From Aminobacter aganoensis (GTDB lineage: Bacteria; Pseudomonadota; Alphaproteobacteria; Rhizobiales; Rhizobiaceae), in the NCBI RefSeq assembly GCF_014206975.1, contig NZ_JACHOU010000021.1, positions 1 through 64,000 of the forward strand: DNA of 64,000 nucleotides. Reading direction: 5' to 3'. Under the pieces are notes generated by a model that was not told the origin of the DNA, did not search any database, and was given only the letters and a program-made list of their open reading frames with translations. The translations under genes were made by a program, and so were the position numbers. Position 1 is the first letter of the stretch. Each line of letters starts with the position of its first letter. Shown here in pieces: positions 1 to 11,005 of this stretch.

Positions 1-122
1 CGGTGGCGCTTTTTGTGCGCGGCGGGGGGGGCCCCGGGGGGCCCCCCCGGGTTGCGCTCGGGGCTTCGGCCCGTGGGCGGGGGCGGGCCGGGGGCGCGCG
101 GGGTGGCGGCCGCCCCACGATT
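1..122. other. Low-complexity G/C homopolymer edge
   Basis: The first 120 bases are runs of G and C (for example eight G, four C, six G, seven C around 24-50) with no believable gene. The downstream sequence has normal coding texture straight away. I read this as a contig edge of poor base quality or an unresolved hairpin, not as a biological feature. Confidence 0.6.
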
Positions 123-1046
123 CTATTCCGCTGCCAGCGTTGCTTCCGCCGTGCCGAAGGTGGCGCGATAGACCGCGCGCTGGCGGTTGAGCGCCACCAT
201 CGTGTTGCGCAGCAGGATCGCCACCGTCACCGGGCCGACGCCGCCTGGAACCGGGGTGATCCACGACGCCACTTCCTTGACCGATTCGGTGTCGACGTCG
301 CCGACGATGCGGCTGGACCCGTCCGGCAGCGTTTCGGCGTTGATGCCGATGTCGATGACGGCGGCCCCTGGCTTGACCATGTCGGCCTTGATCAGTCGCG
401 GCTTGCCCACCGCCACGAACAGCGCGTCGGCCCGGCGCGCATGCGCCGCCAGCGAGCGTGTCATGTGGTGGCAGACCGTCACTGTCGCGCCTTCGCTCAT
501 CAACAGGAACGCGATCGGCTTGCCGACGATCTCGGAATGGCCGACGACCACCACTTCCAGGCCCTTCAGGTCGAGCCCGGTGGCCTTCAGCAGTTCGACC
601 GAGGCAGCCGCCGTGCAGGGCGCCAGATCGAGCTGGTTGTAGACGATGTTGCCGATCGAAGACGGGTGCATGCCCTCGACGTCCTTCAGCGGATGCACCG
701 CCGCCTGGATCGCCTTGATCGGGATATGCGCCGGCACCGGCCGCTGGATGATGATGCCGGTGATGCGCGGGTCGGCGTTCATGCCGTGGATGGCCGCTTC
801 GAGCTCGCCTGCCGTCAGTTCGGCCGGGAAGGGGCGTTCTTCGAAGTCGATGCCGGCCAGTTCCGCCTTGGCGCGCTGGTTGCGGACATAGACGTCGACC
901 GCGGCGACGTCGCCGACGGTGATCGAAACGAGTTTCGGGCGGAAGCCTTCTTCGGTTGCCTTTTGCGCGGCAGCGCGCACTTCGGCGATGATGCGGGCGG
1001 CCACGGGGCCGCCTTTCAGGTAGCGGTTGTCGTCGAGCGGCGGCAT
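123..1046 (-). CDS. folD: Divergent FolD-family methylenetetrahydrofolate dehydrogenase/cyclohydrolase paralogue
   Basis: A 307-residue protein of the FolD family, which oxidises 5,10-methylene-THF with NADP+ and hydrolyses the methenyl product in cytoplasmic one-carbon metabolism. The NAD(P)-binding part is clear, with a GHSEIVGKP-like loop near residue 170 and TPVPGGVGPVT near 265. The active site is unusual. Aligned by eye with E. coli FolD, the catalytic Lys of the YVxxK motif is Gln57 (YVRNQR), the QLPLP motif reads QRPVP (Q101 kept), and the Asp of DVDG is Glu124 (DVEGMHP). It may be a specialised paralogue with one activity altered or lost. The family is secure; the exact reaction is not. 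Confidence 0.85.
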   Translation of the reverse strand: MPPLDDNRYLKGGPVAARIIAEVRAAAQKATEEGFRPKLVSITVGDVAAVDVYVRNQRAKAELAGIDFEERPFPAELTAGELEAAIHGMNADPRITGIIIQRPVPAHIPIKAIQAAVHPLKDVEGMHPSSIGNIVYNQLDLAPCTAAASVELLKATGLDLKGLEVVVVGHSEIVGKPIAFLLMSEGATVTVCHHMTRSLAAHARRADALFVAVGKPRLIKADMVKPGAAVIDIGINAETLPDGSSRIVGDVDTESVKEVASWITPVPGGVGPVTVAILLRNTMVALNRQRAVYRATFGTAEATLAAE

Positions 1047-1191
1047 TCTTCATCCTTCGGCGGTCGTCGACCCAGGATGCCCCCGGATACGTCCGTACGC
1101 CTGGGATGGAATGGGTCGATCAGGTCAATTTTCATCCATGATAAACATTTTTTCCCAAGAGATCGAGCCGGAGAAGGCCGTTTCGCTGCCG

Positions 1192-1233
1192 AAAAGCGAA
1201 AAGGGCAGCGCGATCTTCCGCCGCGCCGCCCCT
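1192..1233 (-). terminator. Probable intrinsic terminator of the L,D-transpeptidase gene
   Basis: Read on the minus strand, a GC-rich stem (arms at about 1201-1211 and 1222-1233, imperfect by one bulge) is followed by TTTTCGCTTTT. It lies about 50 bases past the stop codon of the minus-strand L,D-transpeptidase gene. Confidence 0.5.
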
Positions 1234-1283
1234 TTGCTCGGGAACCAGGCCTTTCGGCCCGGCTCCGCCCCCGTAACCGGAAA

Positions 1284-2078
1284 TTACCTGACGACGACCT
1301 TGGTGCCGACCGGAACCCGCTCGTAGAGGTCCATCACATCCTCGTTGCGCATGCGGATGCAGCCTGACGACACCGCGCCGCCGATGGTCCAGGGCTGGTT
1401 GGTGCCGTGGATGCGGTAGAGCGTCGAACCGAGATAGAGTGCGCGAGCGCCGAGCGGGTTTTCCGGCCCGCCGACCATCATCGCCGGCAGCACGCGGCCC
1501 TTGGCCCGTTCGCGCGCGATCATCTCCGCCGGCGGACGCCAGTCCGGCCATTCGCGCTTGGAACTCACCTTGTGCGTGCCCGACCATTCGAAGCCCGGCT
1601 TGCCGGTGCCGACGCCGTAGCGCCGCGCCTCGCCGTCCGCCTGCACCAGATAGAGGAAATTCTCGGTCGTATCGATGATGATCGTGCCGGCCTTCTCGCC
1701 GCCGTCATAGGCGACCGTCTGCGGCAGGTAGATCGGGTTTATCTGCGGCTTGACCGTACGCTTTTCCGGCGCGCGCAGCGCTGCCGTCTGCACCTGGGCG
1801 GCCTTGGGCTGGCGCGGCTGGACGCTGCGCTGCTGGTGCGCGCTGCGCTGCTGGACCTTGGGCGCTGCCTGCCTTGCGCGCGGCTGGACGGCCTGGCGCC
1901 GCTGCTGCCGCGGCATCGCCTCGTTCGGGTTGCGGCCGAGTTGCAGCACCCAGGGTGCCGACAGGTCGGGGCTCACCACCACCGGCGGCCGTTCGGCATA
2001 GCGGTCATAGGCAAGGGCCGGCGAGGCCAGTTCGGCCAGTAGTGCCGCCGTCGCCAAAAGCATCAGACGTTTCTTCAT
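1284..2078 (-). CDS. L,D-transpeptidase (YkuD/ErfK family), exported
   Basis: A 264-residue periplasmic enzyme that makes 3-3 peptidoglycan cross-links or links proteins to peptidoglycan. I start it at the ATG at 2078 because that gives a clean signal peptide (MKKRLMLL...SPALA, about 23 residues); the open frame reaches further upstream but adds an unlikely leader. A Gln/Arg/Pro-rich linker (about residues 40-110) is followed by the YkuD domain. Its catalytic motif is intact: HGTNQPW with His near 224, then SSGCIRM with the nucleophile Cys near 240. It stands alone with a terminator-like hairpin behind it. The family is secure; the cross-link target cannot be told. Confidence 0.88.
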   Translation of the reverse strand: MKKRLMLLATAALLAELASPALAYDRYAERPPVVVSPDLSAPWVLQLGRNPNEAMPRQQRRQAVQPRARQAAPKVQQRSAHQQRSVQPRQPKAAQVQTAALRAPEKRTVKPQINPIYLPQTVAYDGGEKAGTIIIDTTENFLYLVQADGEARRYGVGTGKPGFEWSGTHKVSSKREWPDWRPPAEMIARERAKGRVLPAMMVGGPENPLGARALYLGSTLYRIHGTNQPWTIGGAVSSGCIRMRNEDVMDLYERVPVGTKVVVR

Positions 2079-2283
2079 GGACGCACTCTCAACACGTTCG
2101 TCGCTGCGGGGGAATCTCCCCGGTTTGGCGACATGTTGTCCGCGCCCCGCCACCGAAACGTGAATCGGGTTGCTTAAAATGCGAGATTGTCAGGAAAGCT
2201 TTTGGTGTGGTTACCGGCTCGTTCAGGAGTCTGGTAAAGCACGGGTAAATCGGCGCTTCTCGCTGTTAACGAATGGATTTCAG

Positions 2284-2922
2284 ATGGAACAGAAAAAGAC
2301 GGGCCTGGTGCTGGGCGCCGACGGGGCGACACGCTGCTTCTGGCCGGGAGTGCTGCCAGACTACCTGCATTATCACGACAACGAGTGGGGCCGGCCGGTC
2401 GCCGACGAGCACCGCCTGTTCGAGAAGATCTGCCTGGAGGGTTTCCAGTCCGGCCTGTCGTGGCTGACGATCCTGCGCAAGCGCGACAATTTCCGCGCCG
2501 CGTTCTCCGGCTTCGACTTCGACAAGGTCGCCGAATATGGCGAGACCGACATCGAGCGGCTGCTCGGCAATCCCGGCATCGTCCGCCACCGCGGCAAGAT
2601 CGTCTCGACCATCAACAACGCCCGCCGCGCCCGGACGCTTGCCGACGAGGCCGGCTCGCTCGCCGCCTGGTTCTGGAAATTCGAGCCGGGCGCCGACGAG
2701 CGGCCCAAGGTGGTCGACTATCCCACCCTGGTCGCCAACCCGACGACGCCGACCTCGACGCGGATATCGAAGGAGCTGAAGAAGCGTGGCTGGACCTTCG
2801 TCGGCCCGACCACCGTCTACGCCTTCATGCAGGCGATGGGCCTGGTCAACGACCACATCGAAGGCTGCATGTGCCGCGGCAAGATCGAGGCCGAGCGCAA
2901 GGCGTTCAAGCGGCCAGGGTGA
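2284..2922 (+). CDS. tag: DNA-3-methyladenine glycosylase I (TAG)
   Basis: A 212-residue base-excision repair enzyme that removes 3-methyladenine from alkylated DNA. Family marks visible are RCFWPG and YHDNEWGRP near the N terminus, the FQSGLSW helix, NPGIVRHRGKI, and a C-terminal HIEGCMCR segment that, with an N-terminal Cys and a His, forms the structural zinc site of TAG enzymes. The start is the ATG at 2284 (MEQKKTG); an upstream in-frame extension to 2170 has no family resemblance. Length is normal for the family. The gene is alone, followed by a rhizobial palindromic repeat. Confidence 0.92.
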   Translation: MEQKKTGLVLGADGATRCFWPGVLPDYLHYHDNEWGRPVADEHRLFEKICLEGFQSGLSWLTILRKRDNFRAAFSGFDFDKVAEYGETDIERLLGNPGIVRHRGKIVSTINNARRARTLADEAGSLAAWFWKFEPGADERPKVVDYPTLVANPTTPTSTRISKELKKRGWTFVGPTTVYAFMQAMGLVNDHIEGCMCRGKIEAERKAFKRPG

Positions 2923-2935
2923 GGGCGCGCTCTTG

Positions 2936-3105
2936 CCTTCTCCTCTTGTGGGAGAAGGTGCCCCGAAGGGGCGGATGAGGGGTGTTGGCCGGAGTGAGAG
3001 AGTCGAGGACGAGCGTTGTAGAAGGAAGTTCGGCAGCACCGCACTCCGTGCAGCACCCCTGATCCGACCTCGCTTTGCTCACCACCTCTCCCGCAAGGGG
3101 AGAAG
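2936..3105. repeat. Rhizobial intergenic palindromic repeat (RIME/RPE-like)
   Basis: The non-coding stretch between tag and the next gene holds CCTTCTCCTCTTGTGGGAG-type dyads at about 2936-2958 and again at about 3083-3107, with the linking text CCGAAGGGGCGGATGAGG. Such GAGAAGG/GGGATGAGG mosaic palindromes are common between genes in Rhizobiales. The assignment is by resemblance only. Confidence 0.6.
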
Positions 3106-3108
3106 GTA

Positions 3109-3537
3109 CTACCGCTCATACCGTCCCTTGTACCCGCTGCCGGCGATATCCCACACCAGGCTGCGGCCCGACACCGTCAGCACCAGCCCGCCGAAGCCGC
3201 GATCCTCCGGCGTATGCCGCCGCGAGGCAGCGCTCCGCCCTGATGGGATCACCTCGACGGTTCCGCCGCGCCTCACCCAGCAGCCCTTGCCGTACTGGTC
3301 GTTGGCGCCGTAGGCGAGCATGAATTCGAAGCCGTCGTCGGGCCGCAGCAGCAGCTCCGAGCCGACCTCCATCACCCCGTTGAGGTAATAGTGCCCGGCG
3401 AGCTTTGCATCGCTGGGCTTGCAACTGCCCCCGGCCAATGTTCCGCCGCTGGTGGTGCAGGCGGCAAGAGCCAGCGCAGCCATGGCCGCAAGGGGCACGA
3501 TCGTCTTCGGCGTTGCTTTCGCGCGGCGCATCGGCAT
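3109..3537 (-). CDS. Small lipoprotein of unknown function
   Basis: A 142-residue protein with an N-terminal hydrophobic segment ending in a lipobox (LALAAC, Cys near residue 26), so it is probably a periplasmic or outer-membrane lipoprotein. The mature part has no motif I recognise; it holds two further Cys residues (SCKPS and KGCWV) that could form a disulfide. Its ATG overlaps the stop of the upstream small membrane protein by one base (TGATG), so the two are translated together and may work together. Confidence 0.65.
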   Translation of the reverse strand: MPMRRAKATPKTIVPLAAMAALALAACTTSGGTLAGGSCKPSDAKLAGHYYLNGVMEVGSELLLRPDDGFEFMLAYGANDQYGKGCWVRRGGTVEVIPSGRSAASRRHTPEDRGFGGLVLTVSGRSLVWDIAGSGYKGRYER

Positions 3538-3728
3538 CAGGCGCTCGTGCCCGACAACAGCAGGCTCGCCGCGATGGCGCCCACCGTCGCCAGCGCCGGA
3601 TACAGCACCAGCACACAGGTCATCAGCGCGTCGCGCGCGGTCGCAGGCTTCTTCGCCTTGGGCTTTTCCGGTCCCGCCGGCCGCAGCCGGACCGTCGTCT
3701 CGTCGATTTCTCCAGTGTTGCTGGACAT
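3537..3728 (-). CDS. Small single-span membrane protein of unknown function
   Basis: A 63-residue protein starting at the ATG at 3728 ([10 protein letters not shown]). A charged, Pro/Lys-rich N-terminal half is followed by one hydrophobic helix (about residues 36-58) and a short tail, so it is probably an inner-membrane protein with its N terminus in the cytoplasm. It is the first gene of a two-gene unit with the lipoprotein. The longer open frame up to 3887 is less likely because it adds an Arg-rich leader and overlaps the hisS upstream region. Confidence 0.5.
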   Translation of the reverse strand: MSSNTGEIDETTVRLRPAGPEKPKAKKPATARDALMTCVLVLYPALATVGAIAASLLLSGTSA

Positions 3729-3925
3729 GGCAGTCGTTCCATCGTTCGGTTGCGGCGGCTTATCGGGCGCGGCTGTTTCGGCACGATGTCGGCGCGCAGC
3801 CGCTTTGTTTCGGCCTTGCCGCTTGCGGCGCGCGCCAAACGCTTGCCGCTCCATCCCATTTCGGTTACGACACGGCGCGCTGCGCAAGCGGCCAAAATTT
3901 CTGGAAAAATTGCGGAATTCTCGAC

Positions 3926-5443
3926 ATGGCCGACAAATCGGAAAAGATGAAAGCGCGGCTGCCGCGCGGCTTCGTCGACCGCAGCGCGGACGACATCCGG
4001 ATCGTCGAGAAGATGATGGCGAAGATCCGCGAGGTCTACGAGCTCTACGGCTTCGAGCCCGTCGACCAGCCGCTGATCGAATACACCGATGCTCTGGGCA
4101 AATTCCTGCCCGACCAGGACCGTCCCAATGAGGGCGTCTTCTCGTTCCAGGACGATGACGAGCAGTGGCTGTCGCTGCGCTACGACCTGACCGCGCCGAT
4201 GGCGCGTTTCGTCGCCGAGAACTTCGAGAAACTGCCCAAGCCCTATCGCAGCTACCGCTCGGGCTGGGTGTTCCGCAACGAGAAGCCCGGCCCCGGCCGC
4301 TTCCGCCAGTTCATGCAGTTCGACGCCGACACGGTCGGCACGCCCGGTGTCGCGGCCGATGCCGAGATGACCATGATGATGGCCGACGTGATGGAAGCGC
4401 TCAGCATCAAGCGCGGCGACTACGTCATCCGCGTCAACAACCGCAAGGTGCTCGACGGCGTGCTCGAGGCCATCGGCCTCGGCGGCGACGACAACGCCAA
4501 CCGCCGCCTCACCGTGCTGCGCGCCATCGACAAGCTCGACAAGTTCGGCCCCGACGGCGTCAGGCTGTTGCTCGGCAAGGGGCGCTGGGACGGTGGTGCG
4601 GAAGGCGAGGGCGACTTCACCAAGGGTGCTGGGCTCGACGATGCGGCGATTGCCACCGTCATTGCCTTCACCGAGGCAGGCTCGGCCGACGCCGCGATCA
4701 CAGCGCAAAACCTCCGCGCCATCGTCGCCGGCAATGCCAGGGGCACCGAAGGTGTCGAAGAGCTCGCCCAGATCGGCGCGCTCGCTGCTGCGGCCGGCTA
4801 TGACGACGGCCGCGTCAAGGTCGACCCGTCCGTCGTGCGCGGCCTCGAATATTACACCGGCCCGGTCTTCGAGGCCGAGCTGCTCGCCGAGATCCCCAAT
4901 GACGACGGCCAGGTCGTGCGCTTCGGCTCGGTCGGCGGCGGCGGCCGTTACGACGGCCTCGTCTCGCGCTTCCGCGGCGAGCCCGTCCCTGCCACCGGTT
5001 TCTCTATCGGCGTCTCGCGCCTGATGACGGCGCTGAAGAACCTCGGCAAGCTCGACACCTCGGACGTCGTCGCCCCCGTGGTCGTGCTGGTCATGGACAA
5101 GGACACCGAAAGCCTCGGCCGCTACCAGAAGATGGTCGCCGACCTGCGCCGCGCGGGCGTGCGCGCCGAGATGTATCTCGGCGGCTCCGGCATGAAGGCG
5201 CAGATCAAATACGCCGACCGCCGCGGCTCGGGCGTCGTTATCATCCAGGGCGGCGACGAGCGCGCCAATGGCCAGGTTCAGATCAAGGACCTGATCGAGG
5301 GCGCCCGCATGTCGGCCGAAATCACTGACAACGCAGAGTGGCGCGCCGCGCGTCCGGCCCAGATCACCGTACCGGAAGCCGATCTCGTCGCCGAGGTGAA
5401 GAAGATCCTCGCCGCGCAGGCGGAAGAGCGCAGCCGTGGCTAG
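3926..5443 (+). CDS. hisS: Histidyl-tRNA synthetase
   Basis: A 505-residue class II aminoacyl-tRNA synthetase that charges tRNA-His with histidine. It shows motif 2 ([19 protein letters not shown]), the histidine-specific [11 protein letters not shown] loop, motif 3 (GGGGRYDGL ... GFSIGVSRL), and the C-terminal anticodon-binding domain. The start chosen is the ATG at 3926 ([16 protein letters not shown]), which matches the usual N terminus; the long open frame upstream is an artefact of high GC. It precedes hisZ-hisG with a palindromic repeat between. HisZ is itself a HisS paralogue, which explains the shared YYTG and GGGRYD motifs. Confidence 0.95.
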   Translation: MADKSEKMKARLPRGFVDRSADDIRIVEKMMAKIREVYELYGFEPVDQPLIEYTDALGKFLPDQDRPNEGVFSFQDDDEQWLSLRYDLTAPMARFVAENFEKLPKPYRSYRSGWVFRNEKPGPGRFRQFMQFDADTVGTPGVAADAEMTMMMADVMEALSIKRGDYVIRVNNRKVLDGVLEAIGLGGDDNANRRLTVLRAIDKLDKFGPDGVRLLLGKGRWDGGAEGEGDFTKGAGLDDAAIATVIAFTEAGSADAAITAQNLRAIVAGNARGTEGVEELAQIGALAAAAGYDDGRVKVDPSVVRGLEYYTGPVFEAELLAEIPNDDGQVVRFGSVGGGGRYDGLVSRFRGEPVPATGFSIGVSRLMTALKNLGKLDTSDVVAPVVVLVMDKDTESLGRYQKMVADLRRAGVRAEMYLGGSGMKAQIKYADRRGSGVVIIQGGDERANGQVQIKDLIEGARMSAEITDNAEWRAARPAQITVPEADLVAEVKKILAAQAEERSRG

Positions 5444-5462
5444 CGAATGCATGCAGCTGCTT

Positions 5463-5585
5463 GCGCTGCCCCTCATCCCCCTGCCGGGACCTTCTCCCCG
5501 TGGAACGGGGAGAAGGAGGATGGCCGCAACGCTGACGCCCCCCTCGCCCCGTTTACGGGGAGAGGGTAAGGGTGAGGGGCAGCGC
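5463..5585. repeat. Nested palindromic intergenic element between hisS and hisZ
   Basis: Outer 13-base perfect inverted arms (GCGCTGCCCCTCA at 5463-5475 and its complement at 5573-5585) enclose two inner hairpins, one with CTTCTCCCCGT (5491-5501) paired to 5505-5515 and one around CCCCGTTTACGGGG. It is of the same rhizobial mosaic type as the repeat after tag and would fold as a cruciform or a three-stem RNA in the hisS-hisZ transcript. Confidence 0.75.
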
Positions 5586-5611
5586 CTCGCTTCCGTGGAG
5601 GTCTGTAGGCC

Positions 5612-6730
5612 ATGAACACGCGCTACCCTGCCATCGCATCCGACATCCTCAAGCTCTTCGCCGCGCGCGGCGCCGATGCCGTCGACGTGCCTGTGCTGCA
5701 GCCGGCCGATCCCTTCCTCGACATGGCCGGCGAGGACCTGCGCCGCCGCATCTTCCTGACCGAAAGCGAGACCGGGGCGTCGCTTTGCCTGCGCCCGGAA
5801 TTCACCATTCCGGTCTGCCTCGACCACATCCACACCCAGTCAGGCACGCCGCGCCGCTATTCCTATCTCGGCGAGGTCTTCCGCCAGCGCCGCGAGGGCG
5901 GCAACGAGTTCTTCCAGGCCGGCGTCGAGGACCTCGGCGACAAGGACATCGCCGCCGCCGACGCGCGTTCGGTGGCCGATGCGCACGCCTTGCTTTCGCT
6001 GTGCCTGCCGGGGCGCGACCTCACCGTCACGCTCGGCGACCAGGCGATCTTCGAGGCGGTGCTGGCAGCACTCGGCCTGCCGCGCGGCTGGCGCATGCGT
6101 CTTGCCCGTGCCTTCGGTTCGGCCGAGCAGCTTGCCACCGCCCTTGAGGACCTGGCCGCGCCCACCCGCGGTTCGGCCCTTGCCGAACCCGTCGCCTCGC
6201 TCGTCGCCGATGGCGACCACGATGCGCTGGCTGCGCATATTGCCCAGGGCATGGAGCAGGCAGGCCTGTCGCCATCCGCCGGTCGCACGCCCAACGACAT
6301 CGCCCGCCGCCTGATCGAAAAGGCCGAGCTGCGCAGCGTCCGCCTGTCCAGCGATGCCTTCGAGGCGCTGGAGCGCTTCCTGGCGATCCATGTCTCGCTC
6401 GACCAGGCGCCCGCAGCACTCAGCGAGTTCGCCGCCGGCGCCGGGCTCACGCTCGGGGCCGCGCTCGACAATTTCGCCGCCCGTGCCGAGGCGGTCGCCG
6501 GCCATGGCCTTGCTGCCGGCTCGGTGCGTTATGACGCCGCCTTCGGCCGCCCGCTCGACTATTACACCGGCCTGGTGTTCGAGATTTCCGGTCCCGATGC
6601 CGACCGGCCGCTGGCCGGTGGCGGCCGCTACGACCGGCTGCTGACGCTGCTCGGCGCCGGCAAGCCCATCCCCGGCGTTGGTTTCTCCGTCTGGCTCGAC
6701 CGCATCGAAGCCTTGAGGGAGGCGCGCTGA
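5612..6730 (+). CDS. hisZ: ATP phosphoribosyltransferase regulatory subunit HisZ
   Basis: A 372-residue HisS-like paralogue without aminoacylation function. It binds the short form of HisG and makes it active and histidine-sensitive in the first step of histidine synthesis. It keeps the class II fold marks [38 protein letters not shown] and GGGRYDRLL, and lacks the C-terminal anticodon-binding domain of HisS. Its TGA overlaps the ATG of hisG by one base, so the two are coupled, as expected for subunits of one complex. Confidence 0.93.
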   Translation: MNTRYPAIASDILKLFAARGADAVDVPVLQPADPFLDMAGEDLRRRIFLTESETGASLCLRPEFTIPVCLDHIHTQSGTPRRYSYLGEVFRQRREGGNEFFQAGVEDLGDKDIAAADARSVADAHALLSLCLPGRDLTVTLGDQAIFEAVLAALGLPRGWRMRLARAFGSAEQLATALEDLAAPTRGSALAEPVASLVADGDHDALAAHIAQGMEQAGLSPSAGRTPNDIARRLIEKAELRSVRLSSDAFEALERFLAIHVSLDQAPAALSEFAAGAGLTLGAALDNFAARAEAVAGHGLAAGSVRYDAAFGRPLDYYTGLVFEISGPDADRPLAGGGRYDRLLTLLGAGKPIPGVGFSVWLDRIEALREAR

Positions 6731-7434
6731 TGGCCATCTCGATCGCACTTCCCTCCAAGGGCCGGCTCAAGGAGCAGGCGCTCGACGTGCTGGCCAAGGC
6801 CGGTTTTGTCGTCAACCTGCCCGACGACGACCGTCGCTACCGCGCTTCGATCGAGGGCAGGGCGGATATCGAGATCGCATTCCTGTCGGCGTCCGAGATC
6901 TCCGGCGAGATCGGCCAGGGCAATGTCGATCTCGGCATCACCGGCGAGGACCTGATTCGCGAAAACCTCGCCGATTGGGAAAGCAAGGCCGAGATCGTCG
7001 CCCGCCTCGGCTTCGGTCACGCCGATGTCGTCGTCGCCGTGCCCGACATCTGGCTCGATGTTGACACCATGGCCGACCTCGACGACGTTGCCGCAGATTT
7101 CCGCCAGCGCCATGGCCGCCGCCTGCGCATAGCCACGAAGTACTGGCGGCTGACGCAGCAGTTCTTTTCCCAGATGCACGGCATCCAGGTCTATCGCATC
7201 GTCGAGAGCTTGGGTGCCACCGAAGGTGCGCCGGCTGCCGGCTCGGCCGACGTTATCGTCGACATCACCTCGACCGGCTCGACCCTGCGCGCCAATCACC
7301 TCAAGATCCTGTCGGATGGCGTCATCCTGCGCTCGCAGGCTTGCCTGGTGCAGTCGCGCAAGGCGCGCAGCGCAGCCGACGAGGCAACGCTCGCCGGGTT
7401 CAATGCTGCAGTAGCGGCTGCAGTCCGCGGATAA
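6730..7434 (+). CDS. hisG: ATP phosphoribosyltransferase catalytic subunit, short form
   Basis: A 234-residue HisG that joins ATP and PRPP to phosphoribosyl-ATP, the committed step of histidine synthesis. It begins with the typical IALPSKGRL and has the PRPP-binding segment near [13 protein letters not shown] (about residues 178-190). It lacks the C-terminal regulatory domain of long HisG proteins, which agrees with hisZ directly upstream. Its last 35 bases overlap the 3' end of the converging oxyR gene, with no terminator hairpin seen between them. Confidence 0.94.
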   Translation: MAISIALPSKGRLKEQALDVLAKAGFVVNLPDDDRRYRASIEGRADIEIAFLSASEISGEIGQGNVDLGITGEDLIRENLADWESKAEIVARLGFGHADVVVAVPDIWLDVDTMADLDDVAADFRQRHGRRLRIATKYWRLTQQFFSQMHGIQVYRIVESLGATEGAPAAGSADVIVDITSTGSTLRANHLKILSDGVILRSQACLVQSRKARSAADEATLAGFNAAVAAAVRG

Positions 7435-8305
7435 TCCGCGCCAGTTCCAGGCATTCGTTGTGCCTGGGGCTGTTGCGGCGCCAGGCAAGGCAGATCCGCC
7501 GTTCCGGCACCGGTTCGGCAAAGGGCACGATCTTCAGGTCGCGCTGGTCGTGCGCCGGTCCCGCAGCCATCGCCGGTATCAGCGTCACCCCCAGCCCGTG
7601 CGCCACCATCTGCAGCAGCGTGGTCAGGCTCGTTGCGCCATAATTGGCCATCGCCACCGGCTTGACGCTGCCGCACACGGCGAGTGCCTGTTCGCGCAGG
7701 CAGTGGCCTTCCTCCAGCAGCATCAGCCTTTCCAGGGCCGGGCTTTCCGGCGGCACCGGCGGCGAGACGAAGTCGGGGTCGTCGGCAGGCACGGCAAGGT
7801 AGAACCGGTCGGCAAACAACGCCTCGGTCGTCAGCCCCGAATGATCGAGCGGCAGGGCGGCGACGAAGGCGTCGATGCGCCCGTTCAGCGCCTCCTCGAC
7901 CAGCGAGCCGGTGATCGCCTCGCGCAGTTCCAGCCGGAGCTTGGGATATTCGCGCTTCATGGCCGGCAGGATGTGCGGCAACAGATAGGGCGCCACCGTC
8001 GGGATCACGCCCAGCCGCAACCGCCCCTCCATCGGCGGCCTGCCGCGCCGCGCCATGGTCTCGACGTCCCGGATTTCGGCCAGGATTTTCTCGATCCGCG
8101 GCTGCAGTTCGAGCGCGTCCTCGGTCATCCGCACCGCCTTGCCGCCGCGTTCGAACAGCGTACAGCCGAGCCGTTCCTCCATCTCGGCGATCTGCGCCGA
8201 AAGCGCCGGTTGGCTGACCCCGGCAAACTCGGCCGCCCGGCCGAAATGCAGCATCTGGGCCAGTGCCGCGAAATATTCCATCTGTCGGATTGTCAGCCGT
8301 ATCAT
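7400..8305 (-). CDS. oxyR: LysR-family peroxide regulator, OxyR-type
   Basis: A 301-residue LysR regulator with an N-terminal winged helix (LRQMEYF-like start, [18 protein letters not shown] recognition helix) and a periplasmic-binding-like effector domain. A Cys near [13 protein letters not shown] matches the Cys pair region of OxyR. It is divergent from katG, the classic OxyR target. I use the ATG at 8305; a TTG at 8311 is also possible. Its 3' end runs 35 bases into hisG on the other strand. OxyR is the best reading from the Cys pair and the neighbour; a plain LysR regulator is the alternative. Confidence 0.82.
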   Translation of the reverse strand: MIRLTIRQMEYFAALAQMLHFGRAAEFAGVSQPALSAQIAEMEERLGCTLFERGGKAVRMTEDALELQPRIEKILAEIRDVETMARRGRPPMEGRLRLGVIPTVAPYLLPHILPAMKREYPKLRLELREAITGSLVEEALNGRIDAFVAALPLDHSGLTTEALFADRFYLAVPADDPDFVSPPVPPESPALERLMLLEEGHCLREQALAVCGSVKPVAMANYGATSLTTLLQMVAHGLGVTLIPAMAAGPAHDQRDLKIVPFAEPVPERRICLAWRRNSPRHNECLELARIIRGLQPLLQH

Positions 8306-8318
8306 AATCAAAGGTTAT
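8304..8318. promoter_or_regulatory. Candidate OxyR operator (ATAA-N7-TTAT)
   Basis: An ATAA-N7-TTAT dyad overlaps the oxyR start codon, in an AT-rich patch (8300-8355) that stands out from the GC-rich surroundings. Its spacing fits the ATAG-N7-CTAT half of the OxyR site. The second half expected 7 bases on is poor, so this is only a candidate. Confidence 0.4.
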
Positions 8319-8449
8319 CAAGATTGTTTGAAAAGGCAATTTGGCTTTATCAAAATCCGGTCCTAGACTGGAATGGTTCCAATGAAGCGGTGCTGCCGTG
8401 CGCTGTTTGGAACGGTCTAGCGATAAAAGCCAAGAGGGAGGCGCAAGCC

Positions 8450-8545
8450 ATGACAACACCGACGATGACCACCAGTGCGGGCACGCCGGTATCGGACGTT
8501 CACAACCCAATCACTGCCGGCGAGTGCCGCCTGGCCCTGCTGTAG
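8450..8545 (+). CDS. Possible 31-residue leader peptide upstream of katG
   Basis: A short open frame (begins MTTPTMTTSAG, ends CRLALL) has a good Shine-Dalgarno (GGGAGG about 8 bases before the ATG) and ends 69 bases before katG. It is too short to recognise. It lies in the oxyR-katG intergenic region and could be a regulatory leader peptide, a small protein, or chance. Confidence 0.35.
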   Translation: MTTPTMTTSAGTPVSDVHNPITAGECRLALL

Positions 8546-10828
<2,283 letters not shown>

Positions 10829-10853
10829 CCGGCATCAGCCTCCCATCGACTGC

Positions 10854-10887
10854 ACAGGCGCGGAGCGATCCGCGCCTGTTTTGTTTT
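10854..10887 (+). terminator. Intrinsic terminator of katG
   Basis: A perfect 11-base stem (10854-10864 with 10869-10879), core CAGGCGCGGA, with loop GCGA, is followed by TTTTGTTTT. It lies 26 bases after the katG stop. Confidence 0.92.
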
Positions 10888-11005
10888 GCGGCTGGCCCTT
10901 CTGGTGGAAAGTTTTTGCCGTGCGAACCATGGCCGGCGCTTGTGCAATCCGTCCCGGCTGTTTAGCTAGGCCTGATACGGGTCAACCGAAGACGGATCAC
11001 CGAAC

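Noticed and set aside
3623-5833. A 736-codon open frame on the minus strand opposite hisS
   Set aside because: It is the antisense shadow of a certain gene in high-GC DNA; its protein is His/Asp/Gly-rich with no family text.
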